DNA from: Geotrypetes seraphini | Lineage: Eukaryota > Chordata > Amphibia > Gymnophiona > Dermophiidae | DNA length: 64,000 nucleotides | NCBI RefSeq assembly: GCF_902459505.1 | Contig: NC_047095.1 | Location: 22,954,664 to 23,018,663, forward strand | Direction: 5' to 3' | Shown here: positions 11,304 through 21,285 of the stretch, piece after piece | How positions within the stretch are numbered: position 1 is the first letter of the stretch | Layout: every line of letters begins with the position of its first letter | The notes under the pieces: model-generated | Told to the model about the DNA's origin: nothing | Database searches by the model: none | The model's input: the letters and a program-made list of their open reading frames with translations, nothing else | Made by a program: the position numbers and the translations under genes

Positions 11304-12221
11304 TATAGCCCGGTATAACCACATTCCAGTCATGGTTCTCCATGAACCACATCTCTGCGATCGCCACTATATCCAACTCATCTTCTTCCATCACAGCTTT
11401 TAAATCTAGAATCTTGTTTCCCATACTTCAAACATTAGTATATACTGTTTTCCATACATTGTCCCCTTTCCCATCCATGTAGAGCTATTCAGTGATTTAC
11501 TTACCTGAGAGCTTACACTCATCTGGTGGCTTTGATCACTCTGCCCCATCACTTCTAGTTTAAAGCCCTCTTCAGTAGATTATCCAGCCTGCTGCTGAAG
11601 AAACTTCTTCCCTTCTTTGATAGATGGATAGCATCCCTGCTCAGCAGCCCTTGGAAAATCATTCCATGATCCAGGAAGCCAAACCACTCTCGACACCATC
11701 CACGTAGCCTTGCATTCATCTTCAGGATGCGTGCTTCTCTGACCTGGCCCTTACCCTCAACAGAGAGGATAGATGAGAATACCACCTGTACACCTGATTG
11801 CATCACCTTCTCTCCCACAGTCGCAAAATAATTTTTGATATGTTTGTAGGGGCACCTGGCAGTATCATTAGTGCCAACGTGGATGAGCAGCATCAGATAA
11901 TAGTTATCAGGCTTGATGAGTCTTGGCAATCTCTCGGTATTTTGGTACCAGGCAGACAGCATACCTCCTGGGACATCATGTCTGGTCTGCAGATGGACGC
12001 TTCTGTATTGCTCAGAAGGAAATCGTCAACCACCACTACCTTATGCCTCCTAGTGGTCATGGATCCAGCAATTTTTAGGATTTCAAGCTTTGGTCCTTTC
12101 TCTCCCTGGGATGCTCTCATCTCCTCCACTTCCAGAACAGCATACCGGTTCTTCAGTTTAAGGGCGGGTGGAGTAAGAGTACCAATCTTGCAGAGTTCAG
12201 TAAATTGAGTCCAGCTGTTTT

Positions 12222-12345
12222 CCCTGGGCAAGTTACTTAATCTCCCATTTCTCCAGGTACATTAGATAAAGTGTGAGCCCACTGGGCTAGATAGGGAAAA
12301 ATGCTTGAGAACCTGAATGTAAACCATTTAAATAAATAATACGGG
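12222..12345 (+). mobile_element. tRNA-derived SINE, tail portion
   Basis: This continues the SINE head at 4967-5037: CCCTGGGCAAGTTACTTAAT, CAGGTACATTAGATAAAG, GTGAGCCCACTGGG, and an A/T-rich end with AAATAAATAA. The same motifs in the same order occur in the related SINE tail at 12680. Strand and order agree with the head, so the CR1 between them interrupts one SINE. Confidence 0.75.
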
Positions 12346-12679
12346 CTAGAGGCTGTCTTCTCTTAGGATTCCGTAGCTGGTGTCATGCTTGTTGCAGTTT
12401 TCCAGATCTTGCTGCTTCTAGACAGTATAGTTGGTGAGACCCATATAGCAAGAACTTCTGTAACTGCAAGAAAAATAAAACAAAAAAAGAAAACATTGGT
12501 GCACATATTTTAAAAAATACCAGTACATGAGGCGCCCGCATTTTCAAATTTTCCACTTGGCTTTATCCATAACTCTTCTATATCCCTTAGGTCAATATTT
12601 CTCAGCCCTATCCTGAAGTCACACCTAGGTAGGCAGGTTTCTGGGTTTATGCTAATTAATTTGTAATGAAACCTGCTGC
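12346..12679. other. Unassigned spacer with a small hAT-like remnant
   Basis: No gene is seen. About 12590-12650 (TTTCTCAGCCCTATCCTGAAG, CACCTAGGTAGGCAGGTTT) looks like a diverged fragment of the hAT MITE family whose clear copy is at 15684-15879. Confidence 0.3.
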
Positions 12680-13175
12680 ATGTGACTCTGGGCAAGCCAC
12701 TTAATCCTCCACTGCCATAGGTATAAAATAAGTACCTGTATATAATATGTAAACAGTTTTAATTGTAACCATAGAAGGGCGGTACAGTGTTCCCCCGGTC
12801 GTTCGCGGTCCCGGTCATTCACGGTATTTTCCGACTGCGAACCGCCAACAAAGAGAGGGCAGTGGGAGAGGCAGGAGAGAGCAGCCGGAGTGCCGCGAGT
12901 GCAGGAAATCACTCGCGGTTCACTCCAACCGCCTCTTCCTGCACTAAGTCGGGCAGCTCCTGATTGGGTAAGGCCCAACTTAGTGCGGGAAGAGGCGGTC
13001 GGAGCATACCGCGAGTGATTTCCTGCACTCGCGACGCTCCGGCTGCTCTCCTGCTGCCCTCTTCAGGTTCCCCCATGAAAAACAGTTTTTTGAGATTCAC
13101 GGGGGTTCCTGAAACGGAACCCCCGCAAATATCAGGGGAATACTGTATATCAAATTCCATCCCATTTTGCATAGC
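12680..13175 (+). mobile_element. SINE tail split by a TA-inserting MITE
   Basis: The tail reads GACTCTGGGCAAGCCACTTA, AAATAAGTACCTGTATATAA and GGGCGGTA up to 12784. It then continues after 13145 with TATCAAATTCCATCCCAT, the usual end of this type of tail (GGCGGTATATCAA). The intervening 12785-13145 is a MITE, so the split is explained by one insertion at TA. Confidence 0.7.
12785..13145. mobile_element. Tc1/mariner-type foldback MITE, TSD TA
   Basis: The ends CAGTGTTCCCCCGG and GGGGAATACTG are inverted and lie between TA dinucleotides (12783-12784 and 13146-13147). Internal arms around GAGTGCAGGAAATCACTCGC and its partner CGCGAGTGATTTCCTGCACT pair as a hairpin. It sits exactly inside the GGCGGTATATCAA motif of a SINE tail. 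A diverged copy of its right end lies at about 13830-13915. Confidence 0.85.
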
Positions 13176-14230
13176 ATATAGAAAACACTGTGCCCAGTAT
13201 ATACAAATTTATCTCATGCATATCTACTACTATTAATTATTTCTATAGCGCACGTGTCAAACACAAGGCCTGCATGCTTTAAAAGAAGTTAAGATGCAGA
13301 GAAGGCGTTTTTATTAGCCTTGTGCTGCCTCCCTTCCCCTCTTCTGAGTCCCTGTTGAAGAGAATAGAAAATGACCCCTGGTTTCCCAAGACTCACCGCT
13401 GTCTGGCTGAGGAGAGTGCTGGATCCCATACTGTTCTCAGGGGTTCCCTTAGTTCGTTTGCATCTGCGTCGCTTTTCGCTCCTTCAGGAATTCGCTGAAG
13501 CTTGAAATCAGCTTTGTGAAGCTATTGAGCGCATGGCTGAGTGAAACTTGAAAAACTCATGGAAAACAGGCCCTCTGAATAGGAGTCAGGATGGGGCTGC
13601 TCTCCACGCCTTGAGCATGGTGCTGAGTGGTGACCCTCGAGGTCTCCCCGCGACCAGCCCTAGCAAAGGTGCCCTAGTTGCCTTAATTCGGCGGCGTCTT
13701 CCGGAGATTGGTGGTGGTGATTTTTCTGCTCAACGTGTTGTGGTAGGGGGCAAGGGAGGCATGTGGCCAAGGAAGACTGCAGGCTGGAGAAGGGAAGGCT
13801 GGATGAGCGTTGAGAGCTTTTCTATTAGTCAGTCATTAATGGTATTTTCTGACTGGAAGAGGTGGTCAGAAAATATTGCGAATCGTGAACCGCAAATTCG
13901 GAGGGGTATACTGTATTTGCATTTTTGTGTGTAATGTGAATTGCAAGTAATATAGTTATGATCCTGCATAGCGGTTTAAATGGTAAATAGAGTGTTCCTA
14001 ATAAATGCTTTTGATATAAAAGTTTAGCAGGAAGTTAAGGACATAAATTTGTTTTTCTAATCTCCTTAAGAATTAGCCTCTTCATAGAGATATGACATCA
14101 GCTATCACTCCAAATGTCGCTCAAAATCTGCCATTGTGAAAAAAAAGCATTGTGGCTTTTAGTTTCAGTTTTAATTAGTTGAGGCTCATGTGTGCAAAGG
14201 CTATTTTGCTTGGAGGTAAATATGTACCTT
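13176..14230. other. Unassigned sequence with small repeat fragments
   Basis: About 13219-13250 is the reverse complement of the CTATAGAAATAATAAATAGTAG-type end of the L2 LINE seen at 59130-59172, so it is an L2 tail stub on the minus strand. About 13830-13915 (GCGAATCGTGAACCGC, GGGGTATACTGTA) is the right end of the MITE family at 12785. The rest is unrecognised. Confidence 0.4.
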
Positions 14231-14309
14231 ATATACTCAAATATAAACTGACCTGACTATAAACAGAGGTAACCTTTTCCTTCCCCAAATAAAGAGAAAA
14301 AAAGGTTTA

Positions 14310-14905
14310 GTTGAATATAACCCCCCTCCCTCCCCTGACAGGCTCTGCCCCCAGCCCCCCTCCCTGCTCTGGCAGGCTTTGCACCCTGCCCCCTCTCCCT
14401 CCCTGTCCTACCAAGTTCTGCACCCTGTCCCCTCTCCTTTCCTACCCTGCCAGGTTCTGCATCTTGTCCCCCCCCTCTCTCCTGATGCTTTGCAGCCCTC
14501 CACCTGGTTTGCTGTAAGCCCTGGTGGTCCAGTGGTGGGCTGAACAGGAGAGATCCCTCCCAATTCCTGTCCTAGCCAACTCTAAAAACTCTCACCTCCT
14601 CTCCCCGATTAGTAAAAAGCATACCTTTAAAATCCCTGATGGTCTAGCAGTGGGCTAGGACAGGAAGGATCCCTCACACCTTCAGTCCCAGCTGATTCTA
14701 ACAACTCTCATCTCCCTCCCACCTCCCTAATTAGTAAAAAGCTGTACCTTTAAAATCCCTGGTAGTCCAAGATAGGAGGGATCCCTCCCACCTTCTGTCC
14801 CAGCCTACTCTAACAACTCTCAGCTCCCCCAGCCTCCCTGATTAGTAAAAAGCATACCTTTAAAATCTCTGATGGTTCAGTGATGACCTAGGGCAGGAGC
14901 AATCT
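14310..14905. repeat. Pyrimidine-rich tandem repeats (about 110-122 bp unit)
   Basis: The unit containing GATTAGTAAAAAGCATACC, TTTAAAATCCCTGATGG and GGATCCCTCCCACCTT recurs at about 14608, 14730 and 14840. The preceding 14310-14510 is a CCCTCCC/TGCCAGG-rich low-complexity tract with its own shorter repeats. The opening TATACTCAAATATAAACTGA suggests a degenerate mariner-type element as the source. The open frames here are low-complexity artefacts. Confidence 0.7.
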
Positions 14906-14984
14906 TCCTAAGCTCCTGTTCCGTGCAAAGCCACTGTCTGAATGGCTGCTTCGGGGCTTCTCCTGCTGCTCAGCAATTCTGTTT

Positions 14985-15525
14985 GCTGTATCTCAAAAAA
15001 GATATAGTGAAATTAGAAAAGGTACATAGAAGGGTGACGAAAATGATAAAAGGGATGGGACAACTTCTCTATGAGGCTAGGGCTCTTCAGCTTGGAGAAG
15101 AGATGGCTCAGGTGTGATATGATAGAGATGTATAAAATATTGAGTGGAATGGAAAGGGTAGAAGCTTGTTTACTCTTTCCAAAAATAGTAGGACTAGGGG
15201 GCATGCGATGAAGCTACTAAATAGTAGATTTAAAACAAACCAGAAAAAAATATTTCTTCATATAACATGTAATTAAACTCTGGAATTTGTTGCTGGGGAA
15301 TATGGTAAAAATCAGTTAGCTTTGAAGGTTTTTAAAAAAGGTTTGAATAGGCCATTATTGAGATGACTTGGAGAAATCCACTGCTAAGCAGTATAACATC
15401 TGTTTTACTACTTGGGATCTAGCTAAGTACTTGGGACCACTTGGCCACTGTTGGGAACAGGATACTGGGCTTGATTGACCTTCAGTTTGTCCCAATATGG
15501 CAATTCTTATGTTCTTATTGGTTGA
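14985..15525 (+). mobile_element. CR1 LINE 3' fragment
   Basis: Degenerate frames show VHRRVTKMIKGMG, MAQV and SKNSRTRG, equivalent to the conserved tail of CR1 ORF2. The 3' UTR contains GGCCACTGTTGGGAACAGGA, CTGGGCTTGATTGACC and GGCAATTCTTATGTTCTTAT, a typical CR1 end. It is the same subfamily as the copy at 49900-51262. It is heavily mutated. Confidence 0.8.
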
Positions 15526-15594
15526 ACAGGCCTGCTCAACCAATCAAACTACATCAGGCAAAAAGTAAACAAAACATTGCTGTGGGCTGGGGAT

Positions 15595-16470
15595 TCACAG
15601 AGGCCTGGATATACTCAGAGGAGGGCTTGCACCAGAAGACGTATGAGGAGAGACTGGAAGCCCTGAATATGTATACCCTAGAGCAGTGGTTCCCAAACCT
15701 GTCCTGCAGGACCCCCAGGCCAGTCGGATTTTCAAGATAGCCCTAATGAATATGCATGACAGAGATTTGCATAAAATGGAGATGCCAGGAATGCAGATCT
15801 GCTCCATGCATATTCATTAGAGCTATCTTGAAAACCCGACTGGCCTGGGGGTCCTCCAGGACAGGTTTGGGAACCATTGCCCTAGAGGAAAGGAGGGACA
15901 GGGGAGATATGATTCAGATGTTCAAATACTTGAAGGGTATTAACGTAGAACAAAATCTTTTCCAGAGAAAGGAAAATGGTAAAACCAGAGGACATAATCT
16001 GAGGTTGAGGGGTGGTAGATTCAGGGGCAATGTTAGGAAATTCTACTTCACGGAGAGGGTAGTGGATGCCTGGAATGCGCTCCCGAGAGAGGTGGTGGAG
16101 AGTAAAACTGTGACTGAGTTCAAAGAAGCATGGGATGAACACAGAGGATCTAGAATCAGAAAATAATATTAAATATTAAACTAAGGCCAGTACTGGGCAG
16201 ACTTGCACGGTCTGTGTATGGCCGTTTGGTGGGGGATGGGCTGGGGAGGGCTTCAGTGGCTGGGAGGGTGTAGATGGGCTAAAGTAGGTTTTAACGGAGA
16301 TTTTGGCAGTTGGAACCCAAGCACAGTACCGGATAGAGCTTTGGATTCTTGCCCAGAAATAGCTAAAAAAAAAAAAAAATTTAAAAATTTAAATTGAATC
16401 AGGTTGGGCAGACTGGATGGACCATTCGGGTCTTTATCTGCTGTCATCTACTATGTTACTATGTCTGATC
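15595..16470 (+). mobile_element. CR1 LINE 3' fragment split by a hAT MITE
   Basis: The frame YEERLEALNMYTLE ends at 15683 and resumes at 15888 as ERRDRGDMIQMFKYLKGINV, then HNLRLRGGRF, RKFYFTERVVDAWNALPREV and VTEFKEAWDEHRG, so the ORF2 tail is intact apart from the insertion. The 3' UTR (TGGGCAGACTTGCACGG...) includes an A-rich tract near 16365-16380 and ends CATCTACTATGTTACTATGT. Confidence 0.9.
15684..15879. mobile_element. hAT MITE, TSD CCCTAGAG
   Basis: The 196-bp element starts CAGTGGTTCCCAAACCTGTC and ends GACAGGTTTGGGAACCATTG. CCCTAGAG is present at 15676-15683 and 15880-15887. The interior pairs as one hairpin (AATGAATATGCATG against CATGCATATTCATTA). It splits the TLE/ERRD codons of the CR1. 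Confidence 0.95.
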
Positions 16471-18060
16471 ATCTTGACGACCTAATTTGCCAACCCGATT
16501 TTCCAAATGTCTTGCTGTGTGGTTTTCTGTGACTTCATACATTCTCCGATTCTGCCATGCAAATGATCTCATTAATATTAAAAGGAGCCATCTGATCAAT
16601 GGCCTAACATGTAATGTAATGTAATGTAATTTATTTCTTATATACCGCTACATCCGTTAGGTTCTAAGCGGTTTTCAGAAAATTACATTAAAATTATAAG
16701 TAAGAAAGGTACTTAGAAGTTCCCTAACATCACAAAGACTTGCACTAAATTTATTGATGGCTAATAACTCCCCAAAAATTACTGCCAGGTCTGCCATATT
16801 TGTTCTTTTATTTTATGGGCACAGATGTTGTGAGTGTAACATACGCACAATATCTGCCCCATAAAAAAAATGTTGCGCCGGAGCCCCCATGACGACTACC
16901 TCTCTTTGACAATGCCCCAGAACAAAAATAAAGAGAGGCAGGAGGGATGCTTACTCCCTCCTGCCAGGTGGCCACTTCGGAATCAACCCCCAATGATGTG
17001 AACCCTCCTTCCCCACCCCCAATCTTTGAAAAAAAGAAAACAAATCAGGAGAGATGTCCACTCCCTGCTGTCACCAGGTAAGCCCCCTACCGAACCAATC
17101 CCCCATGCCAAGACCCTCCCTCCCCTTCCTCACTCTCTGTATTAAAAAAAAAAAAAAATCAGTAGGAGGGATGCCCACTCCCTCCTGAATCAGCGCTCTG
17201 GGCTCCCCCCAATACTTTATTTGAAGACAGAAGGAGAGATACCCTAGGGTTACTGTATTTAAAACAATAAAATCCTGGATGCATAGCCCCTCCCTATTCC
17301 GCCGCCAGTCCAGCCCATTCTACCTCAAACCCTGCCCCATTTTGCCCCAGCCCCACACAGCCTCATCTCGTCTTTCCTACCAGAGGGCCTCCAAGCATAT
17401 GTGGATGCATGTGACATCATCCATGCGTGCTCAGAGGGGCAGGGCAGCTAGGTGGCTGAGGCAGGAGGGAGTGGGCATCCTGCTACTGATTTTTTTTTAA
17501 AGTATGGGGAGTGGGGAAGGGAGTGGAGTCCTTGCATGGGGGGGAGGGACATCTGGTAGCTAGAGGGAGTGAGCATCCCTCTTGCCAATGGTTTTTTTCC
17601 AAAGTTCAGGAGTGGGGAAGGGGAGGCGGTTCAAGGCATGGGGGATTCATGGCATCAGGGGTCAGATCTGTAGTGGGCCACCCAGCAGCAGGAGGGAGTC
17701 CCTCCTGTTGCTTTTTTTTTTGAGGGCCGTCATTGGGGGGCTGGGGCCAGCATGGGTTTTGGTGTTTTTTCCCCAATGGAAATAGGTATTGTGCTTGTGT
17801 AACACATGCACATTTGTGCCATAAAAAATAAAAAAGTCTTCCTGCCCCGAACAGCTGAGTGGCAGGAGGCTGCTTCGGGTTACCCCTACTGGCTCTGTGC
17901 ATATGTGAATTGCTTTCTGAATGATTGATCAGATGGGATTACAGCTAACTTCTGCAAAACTCATTTGATGCAAACTTGTTGGAATATCAATCGCTGTTTT
18001 AAAATTGGCCCACAGCAACCTGCATGGTCTTAATCATTTTTAGTGCATCCAGGCCTGAAG
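16460..18060. mobile_element. 1.6-kb foldback element with tandem-repeat arms
   Basis: The outer parts are inverted: GCAAATGATCTC...CATCTGATCAATGG at 16557-16605 pairs loosely with CTGAATGATTGATCAGATGG...CATTTGATGCAAAC at 17918-17977. Further in, GGGCACAGATGTTGTGAGTG (16816) pairs with the stretch near 17790-17825 (TAACACATGCACATTTGTGCC). The arms are built of roughly 100-118-bp tandem units with GGAGGGATGCTTACTCCCTC on the left (near 16943, 17048, 17166) and the reverse complement on the right (near 17467, 17563, 17692). A SINE-like piece interrupts the left arm. There is no transposase and no clear target duplication. Confidence 0.6.
16608..16735 (+). mobile_element. SINE-like insertion with (TAATG)n start
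   Basis: TAATGTAATGTAATGTAATT is followed by TTATATACCGCT, TTCTAAGCGGTTTTCAG and AAAGGTACTTAGAAGTTCCC. The reverse complement of 50685-50820 has the same motif order (GATATACCGCTT, CTAAGCGGTTTAC, AGGTACTTAGAACTTCCC), so this is a dispersed family. Confidence 0.6.
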
Positions 18061-19359
18061 GCAAGTCACTGCCCAGTTATTAGCCTGTGCTTGCATTTCT
18101 TAAAGACTGGAGGGAAAATTCCGGTGGCTTTTGTGGAGGGCTGCTGATGGCAAACTCTGACAATCCAGTGAGCCTCATTGGTTTTCATTCACACAACCAA
18201 ACTTTAGTTTTCAGATTCAATTTCAGATGCATTTTCAGTTGAAACCGACAAAAAAAAGCAAATTCGGTAGACTTCTACTTCATTTAGCGTGCATATTGCC
18301 TGCGCTGCAGCCCTCTGAACTTTCTGCACAAATGAATGTCTAGTCCAGCAATAACTGGCTGTAGCACTGGCTAGATTCTGTGCATCAGTTCAGCGGTGCC
18401 ACCTGCATCCTCAGACTGCACTAGACCCCTCTGGCGTTAGGTGTGGATTTGAGTTTTTTACCCAGCTACTACACCAGGCTTTTTTTTCGACGGTGCCTTC
18501 GGAGCTGGGCTCCGTCAGCACCCATTATTATATTCTCTACTGTTGTTAATGTCTTTCCTTGTGCTGTAGCCCCCGCTTATTTTGAGATTGGACTGCTCAC
18601 CCCCTCTGTGGTTCACTTGTCTTCCCCAACACTAGTTTCATGTACGTTTCTGACTTACATAAGCAAACAGATGTAGAGAGATACCGAGGGACTAACCCCC
18701 TCAACCATTCTTTCAGAAACGCAATTAAAAGTGTTGCTATCGGAAATTCAAATGGCCTTCTAACTGGAGTAATTTTTAAAAGGCAGGATATGTGTCACAT
18801 GGCTAGGGGATGGAATAGAAACAAAAAGGCTGTATTATTTGTGATGTTGGTTCTCATCGTTGAAAGCCAGTTCTGCAAATGGTCTGCGTGCTTCCTCGGC
18901 TCGGGCCTTCGTTTAGACCAAAGTGCTGTGAATGCAAGTTGTGCATAGGAAGCTACTAACAAAATTATACGATTTTCAATACAATAACTTGCAGACGAAG
19001 GATAAACCGGCGCTGCCTTTTCTTTTTGGGCTAACATTCTGACAGATTGATTCATCCTAGTTGATTCCCAGCGTTCATACCAGGCCACTAAGCACCCTTA
19101 TATGCAACCTCCATACAGCAGCCAGCTATTCCGTTTCTGTGGTCGATCCTCTTCAGCAGGATCAGATCCGTGTCTTGAGCATGAAACGCATCCCAAGAAA
19201 AGCGTGTTCTGGGCAGTCAAGAGCAGAATAGAGAGTTCGGAGACGTAAGACCAGCAGGTGCACGTGAATTAAGAACTGTGAATAATTAAAAATTCGACTT
19301 CAATTCGCCACTGTATACCACAGACTCTTAATCTACCTGCCCTCTCGTGCATTTCTCTT
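18061..19359. other. Unassigned single-copy-looking DNA upstream of the CpG segment
   Basis: I see no repeat family shared with the rest of the window and no splice-flanked coding exon. It may contain regulatory sequence for the CpG segment. Confidence 0.3.
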
Positions 19360-19690
19360 CGGAGCCAGACTCCTCCCCCTCCGCGCGCTCGCCAGCTGGG
19401 ACTCTTCCTGTTCTGGTTGCAACTGGGCGCGAGTCTGGCTAGACTACCACTGGGCTCGTACTGCGCATGCTCATTGGCCTCTCCTGACGTCGGTGGTGGT
19501 TGCTTTGGGCACTGCGAGTTTTGGGCTATCGGGAGTAGGGAAGAGAGAGAGAGAGAGAGAAAGAGAGAAAAGAAGTAAAACTGAATCTGCGTCTGAGTCA
19601 ACGCCAGCTCGCTCTTCGCCACTTTCTGTATGCGAAGTTAATGTTTACCTCTGACACCGCGGACCGTTTCCAAGGTAAGGGGGAGCCCGC
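19360..19690 (+). promoter_or_regulatory. CpG-rich segment with splice donor: candidate EVI5 promoter and 5' exon
   Basis: This short G+C- and CpG-rich segment stands out from AT-rich surroundings and is not made of any repeat family seen elsewhere in the window. It holds promoter-like sites: CTGCGCATGC (NRF1-like) near 19461, an inverted CCAAT box (ATTGG) just after it, and TGACGTC (CRE) near 19484. A GA-rich simple tract follows at about 19543-19577. A strong donor CAAG/GTAAGG lies at 19671-19680. EVI5 is the only gene downstream on this strand, so a 5' exon ending at 19674 is the natural reading. The frame does not support it as the first coding exon: the short ATG frame at 19641 ends in phase 1, but the exon at 51861 needs phase 0. 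It is therefore more likely untranslated, or belongs to another transcript. Confidence 0.45.
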
Positions 19691-20884
19691 GCGAGGGCAG
19701 CTGACACAGATTCTCCACGGGACAGTACACGCTTGGTTTGGCCCTAGCCAAGTTTTTCTTCCCTGGAGGGGCTGGCGGCGTACCCCTTGACTTTCAAGCC
19801 AGCTAGACCGGAAGAAAGGAGCTGGGAAGTGAGGGTCCGCTCGGCCTACCCGTGGGCTGGGCAGAGGCCCCAAGGCTGTAGTGCTTGACAGCTGTTAGTC
19901 TCCATTCTGTTGTGCTGGGTTGGAGAGGAACGTTTGCTGGAGATGGTGTGTATTGTCTCTGACTGGCGAGTGTTTAATAGGAATCAGCAGCACGTTAGTT
20001 GGAGTTGATTCCGGGCAGTATGTAAACAATAATACAACTGCAAGCATGCTGATAAGACTAAAATATTTACCTGATACTGTTATACCAGAGAGTGCTTTGA
20101 ACCATGGGGATGAAACCAAGATAAACTGCAGGATTTCCTCTTTTATAGATTTGAGTAGTGTGTAACAGTGTACTCATAAATTAAAAGGCGATTAAAGCCC
20201 AACGTAGCGGCTGTTCCTCGAATGTGGGTTTGGTCCCCCCTCAATAGTTCTGAACTTGAAGAGCCAATGCAGCTCTTCCTCTGTGTTTCGGCAGGGGGGG
20301 GGGCTCCTCCCCCAACTCCAATTTTGCAACCACTGTTTAGTAATTGAAAGATCATACTATAAAATGAGGATATTCTGAGATTATGCTCCTGATGGTGGGT
20401 GGGTGTAGTACATGAGGCTTGGGCTGAGAAGTGAATCCACTGGGACATAAAGTACCCCAATCTGGCAGTATTGATGAAGGAGCATAAGGTAATTTTTATT
20501 GTGATCATATAAAAAGGGAAAAAAAACTTCTCAACTTTTTCTTAAATAACTAGGCAACTTCTCAATTAGAAAATTGTTCCTTAAAGAATGTGTGTGCATG
20601 TAGTGTACTAAAGACTTTCTATCTTCTGCACACCCAAAAATAAATCTCCTATAATCAAAGAATAACAAACTAGTAAGAATATTTTTATTTAACATTTGGT
20701 TATAATTTTATGTTGTAACTAAACATCAAAACCTCCTAATTAGTAGCTCAAACTGAGTTACATTCAGCTGCATGAGTTATTTTTATGCCCAAATGGGCTC
20801 AACAGTCTAAGTTGATACTTCAGGCAATGGATGATAAAGTGGCAATGAAGTCGCAATGGGCCATCATTCTAGGTCAAGTGGTGT
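19691..20884. other. Unassigned intronic sequence
   Basis: No gene or clear transposon is seen. About 20167-20336 begins CAGTGTACTC and ends GCAACCACTG but lacks matching flanks, so it is not called as hAT. Confidence 0.3.
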
Positions 20885-21285
20885 CAGGTCAAAAGCGCGC
20901 TGGGACAAAGGCGCGCCCAGACAATTGAGCGCAGCGCGCGCCGCCGTGCCGCTCTAAATTACTGTTTTTAGCGCTCCGACGGGGGTGTGTGTGGGGGACC
21001 CCCCACTTTACTTAATAGACATCGCGCCGCATTGTGGGGCCGTTGTGGGGGGTTGTAACCCCCCACATTTTACTGAAAACTTCACTTTTTCCCTGTTTTT
21101 AGGGAAAAAGTTCAGTTTACAGTAAAATGTGGATGGTTACAACCCCTCATAACGCCGGCGCGATGTCTATTAAGTAAACTGGGGGGGTTCCCCAACAAAA
21201 CCCCCCGTCGGAGCCCCTAAAAACTGTAATTTAGAGTGGTGCGGCGGCGCGCGCTTTTGTCTTTCGCGCCGTTGTCTATGAACCA
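20885..21285. mobile_element. Foldback MITE with GC-rich arms
   Basis: The left arm runs AAAAGCGCGC..., GCGCGCCGCCG, CTCTAAATTACTGTTTTTAG, CTCCGACGGGG, CCCCACTTTACTTAATAGAC and ATTTTACTG. The right arm from about 21105 is its reverse complement in the same order and ends CGGCGCGCGCTTTTGTC. The loop is the CTTTTTCCCTGTTTTTAGGG region near 21085-21110. Flanks contain GTCAAGTGG and GTCAAGTAG but no convincing duplication, so the superfamily is open. Confidence 0.75.

Larger units (their letters stand above)
5038..12221 (-). mobile_element. CR1 LINE (ORF1 esterase, endonuclease, RT), carrying four insertions
   Basis: Reading on the minus strand from 12221, ORF1 appears first (VVVVDDFLLSNTEASICRPD, then HVGTNDT and AIHLSKKGRSFF: the GDSL-type esterase of CR1 ORF1; D replaces the catalytic G and F the S of GDSL). 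The apurinic endonuclease starts at about 11430 (GNKILDLK, DIVAIAEMWF), continues at 9875-9656 and ends at 8209-7900 (GDFNMPDVNW, DFVLTN). The RT spans about 7520-6330 (GLDGIHPS, NYRPVSLTS, LEYCVQFW), and the tail runs 6044-5967 and 5382-5038 (YTLEERQERGDMIEMFKY, RKYFF, VDAWNSLPEEVVE). The body without insertions is about 3.5 kb. Inserts are a snap-back (5399-5950), a hAT (6045-6322), an LTR-like element (8214-9651) and a foldback (9876-11303). Many stops show it is inactive. Confidence 0.85.

Noticed and set aside
16860-17230. A CRISPR-like or satellite array from the repeated GGAGGGATG...ACTCCCTC units
   Set aside because: The units are contiguous and imperfect, occur inverted on the other side of a loop and have no spacers; they form foldback arms in a eukaryotic genome.
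19641-19674. MFTSDTADRFQ as the N-terminus of EVI5
   Set aside because: The frame reaches the donor in phase 1, whereas the next EVI5 exon needs phase 0; it does not resemble the known EVI5 N-terminus.
20167-20336. A small hAT element (CAGTG...CACTG)
   Set aside because: Only five terminal bases match, and there is no convincing 8-bp duplication.
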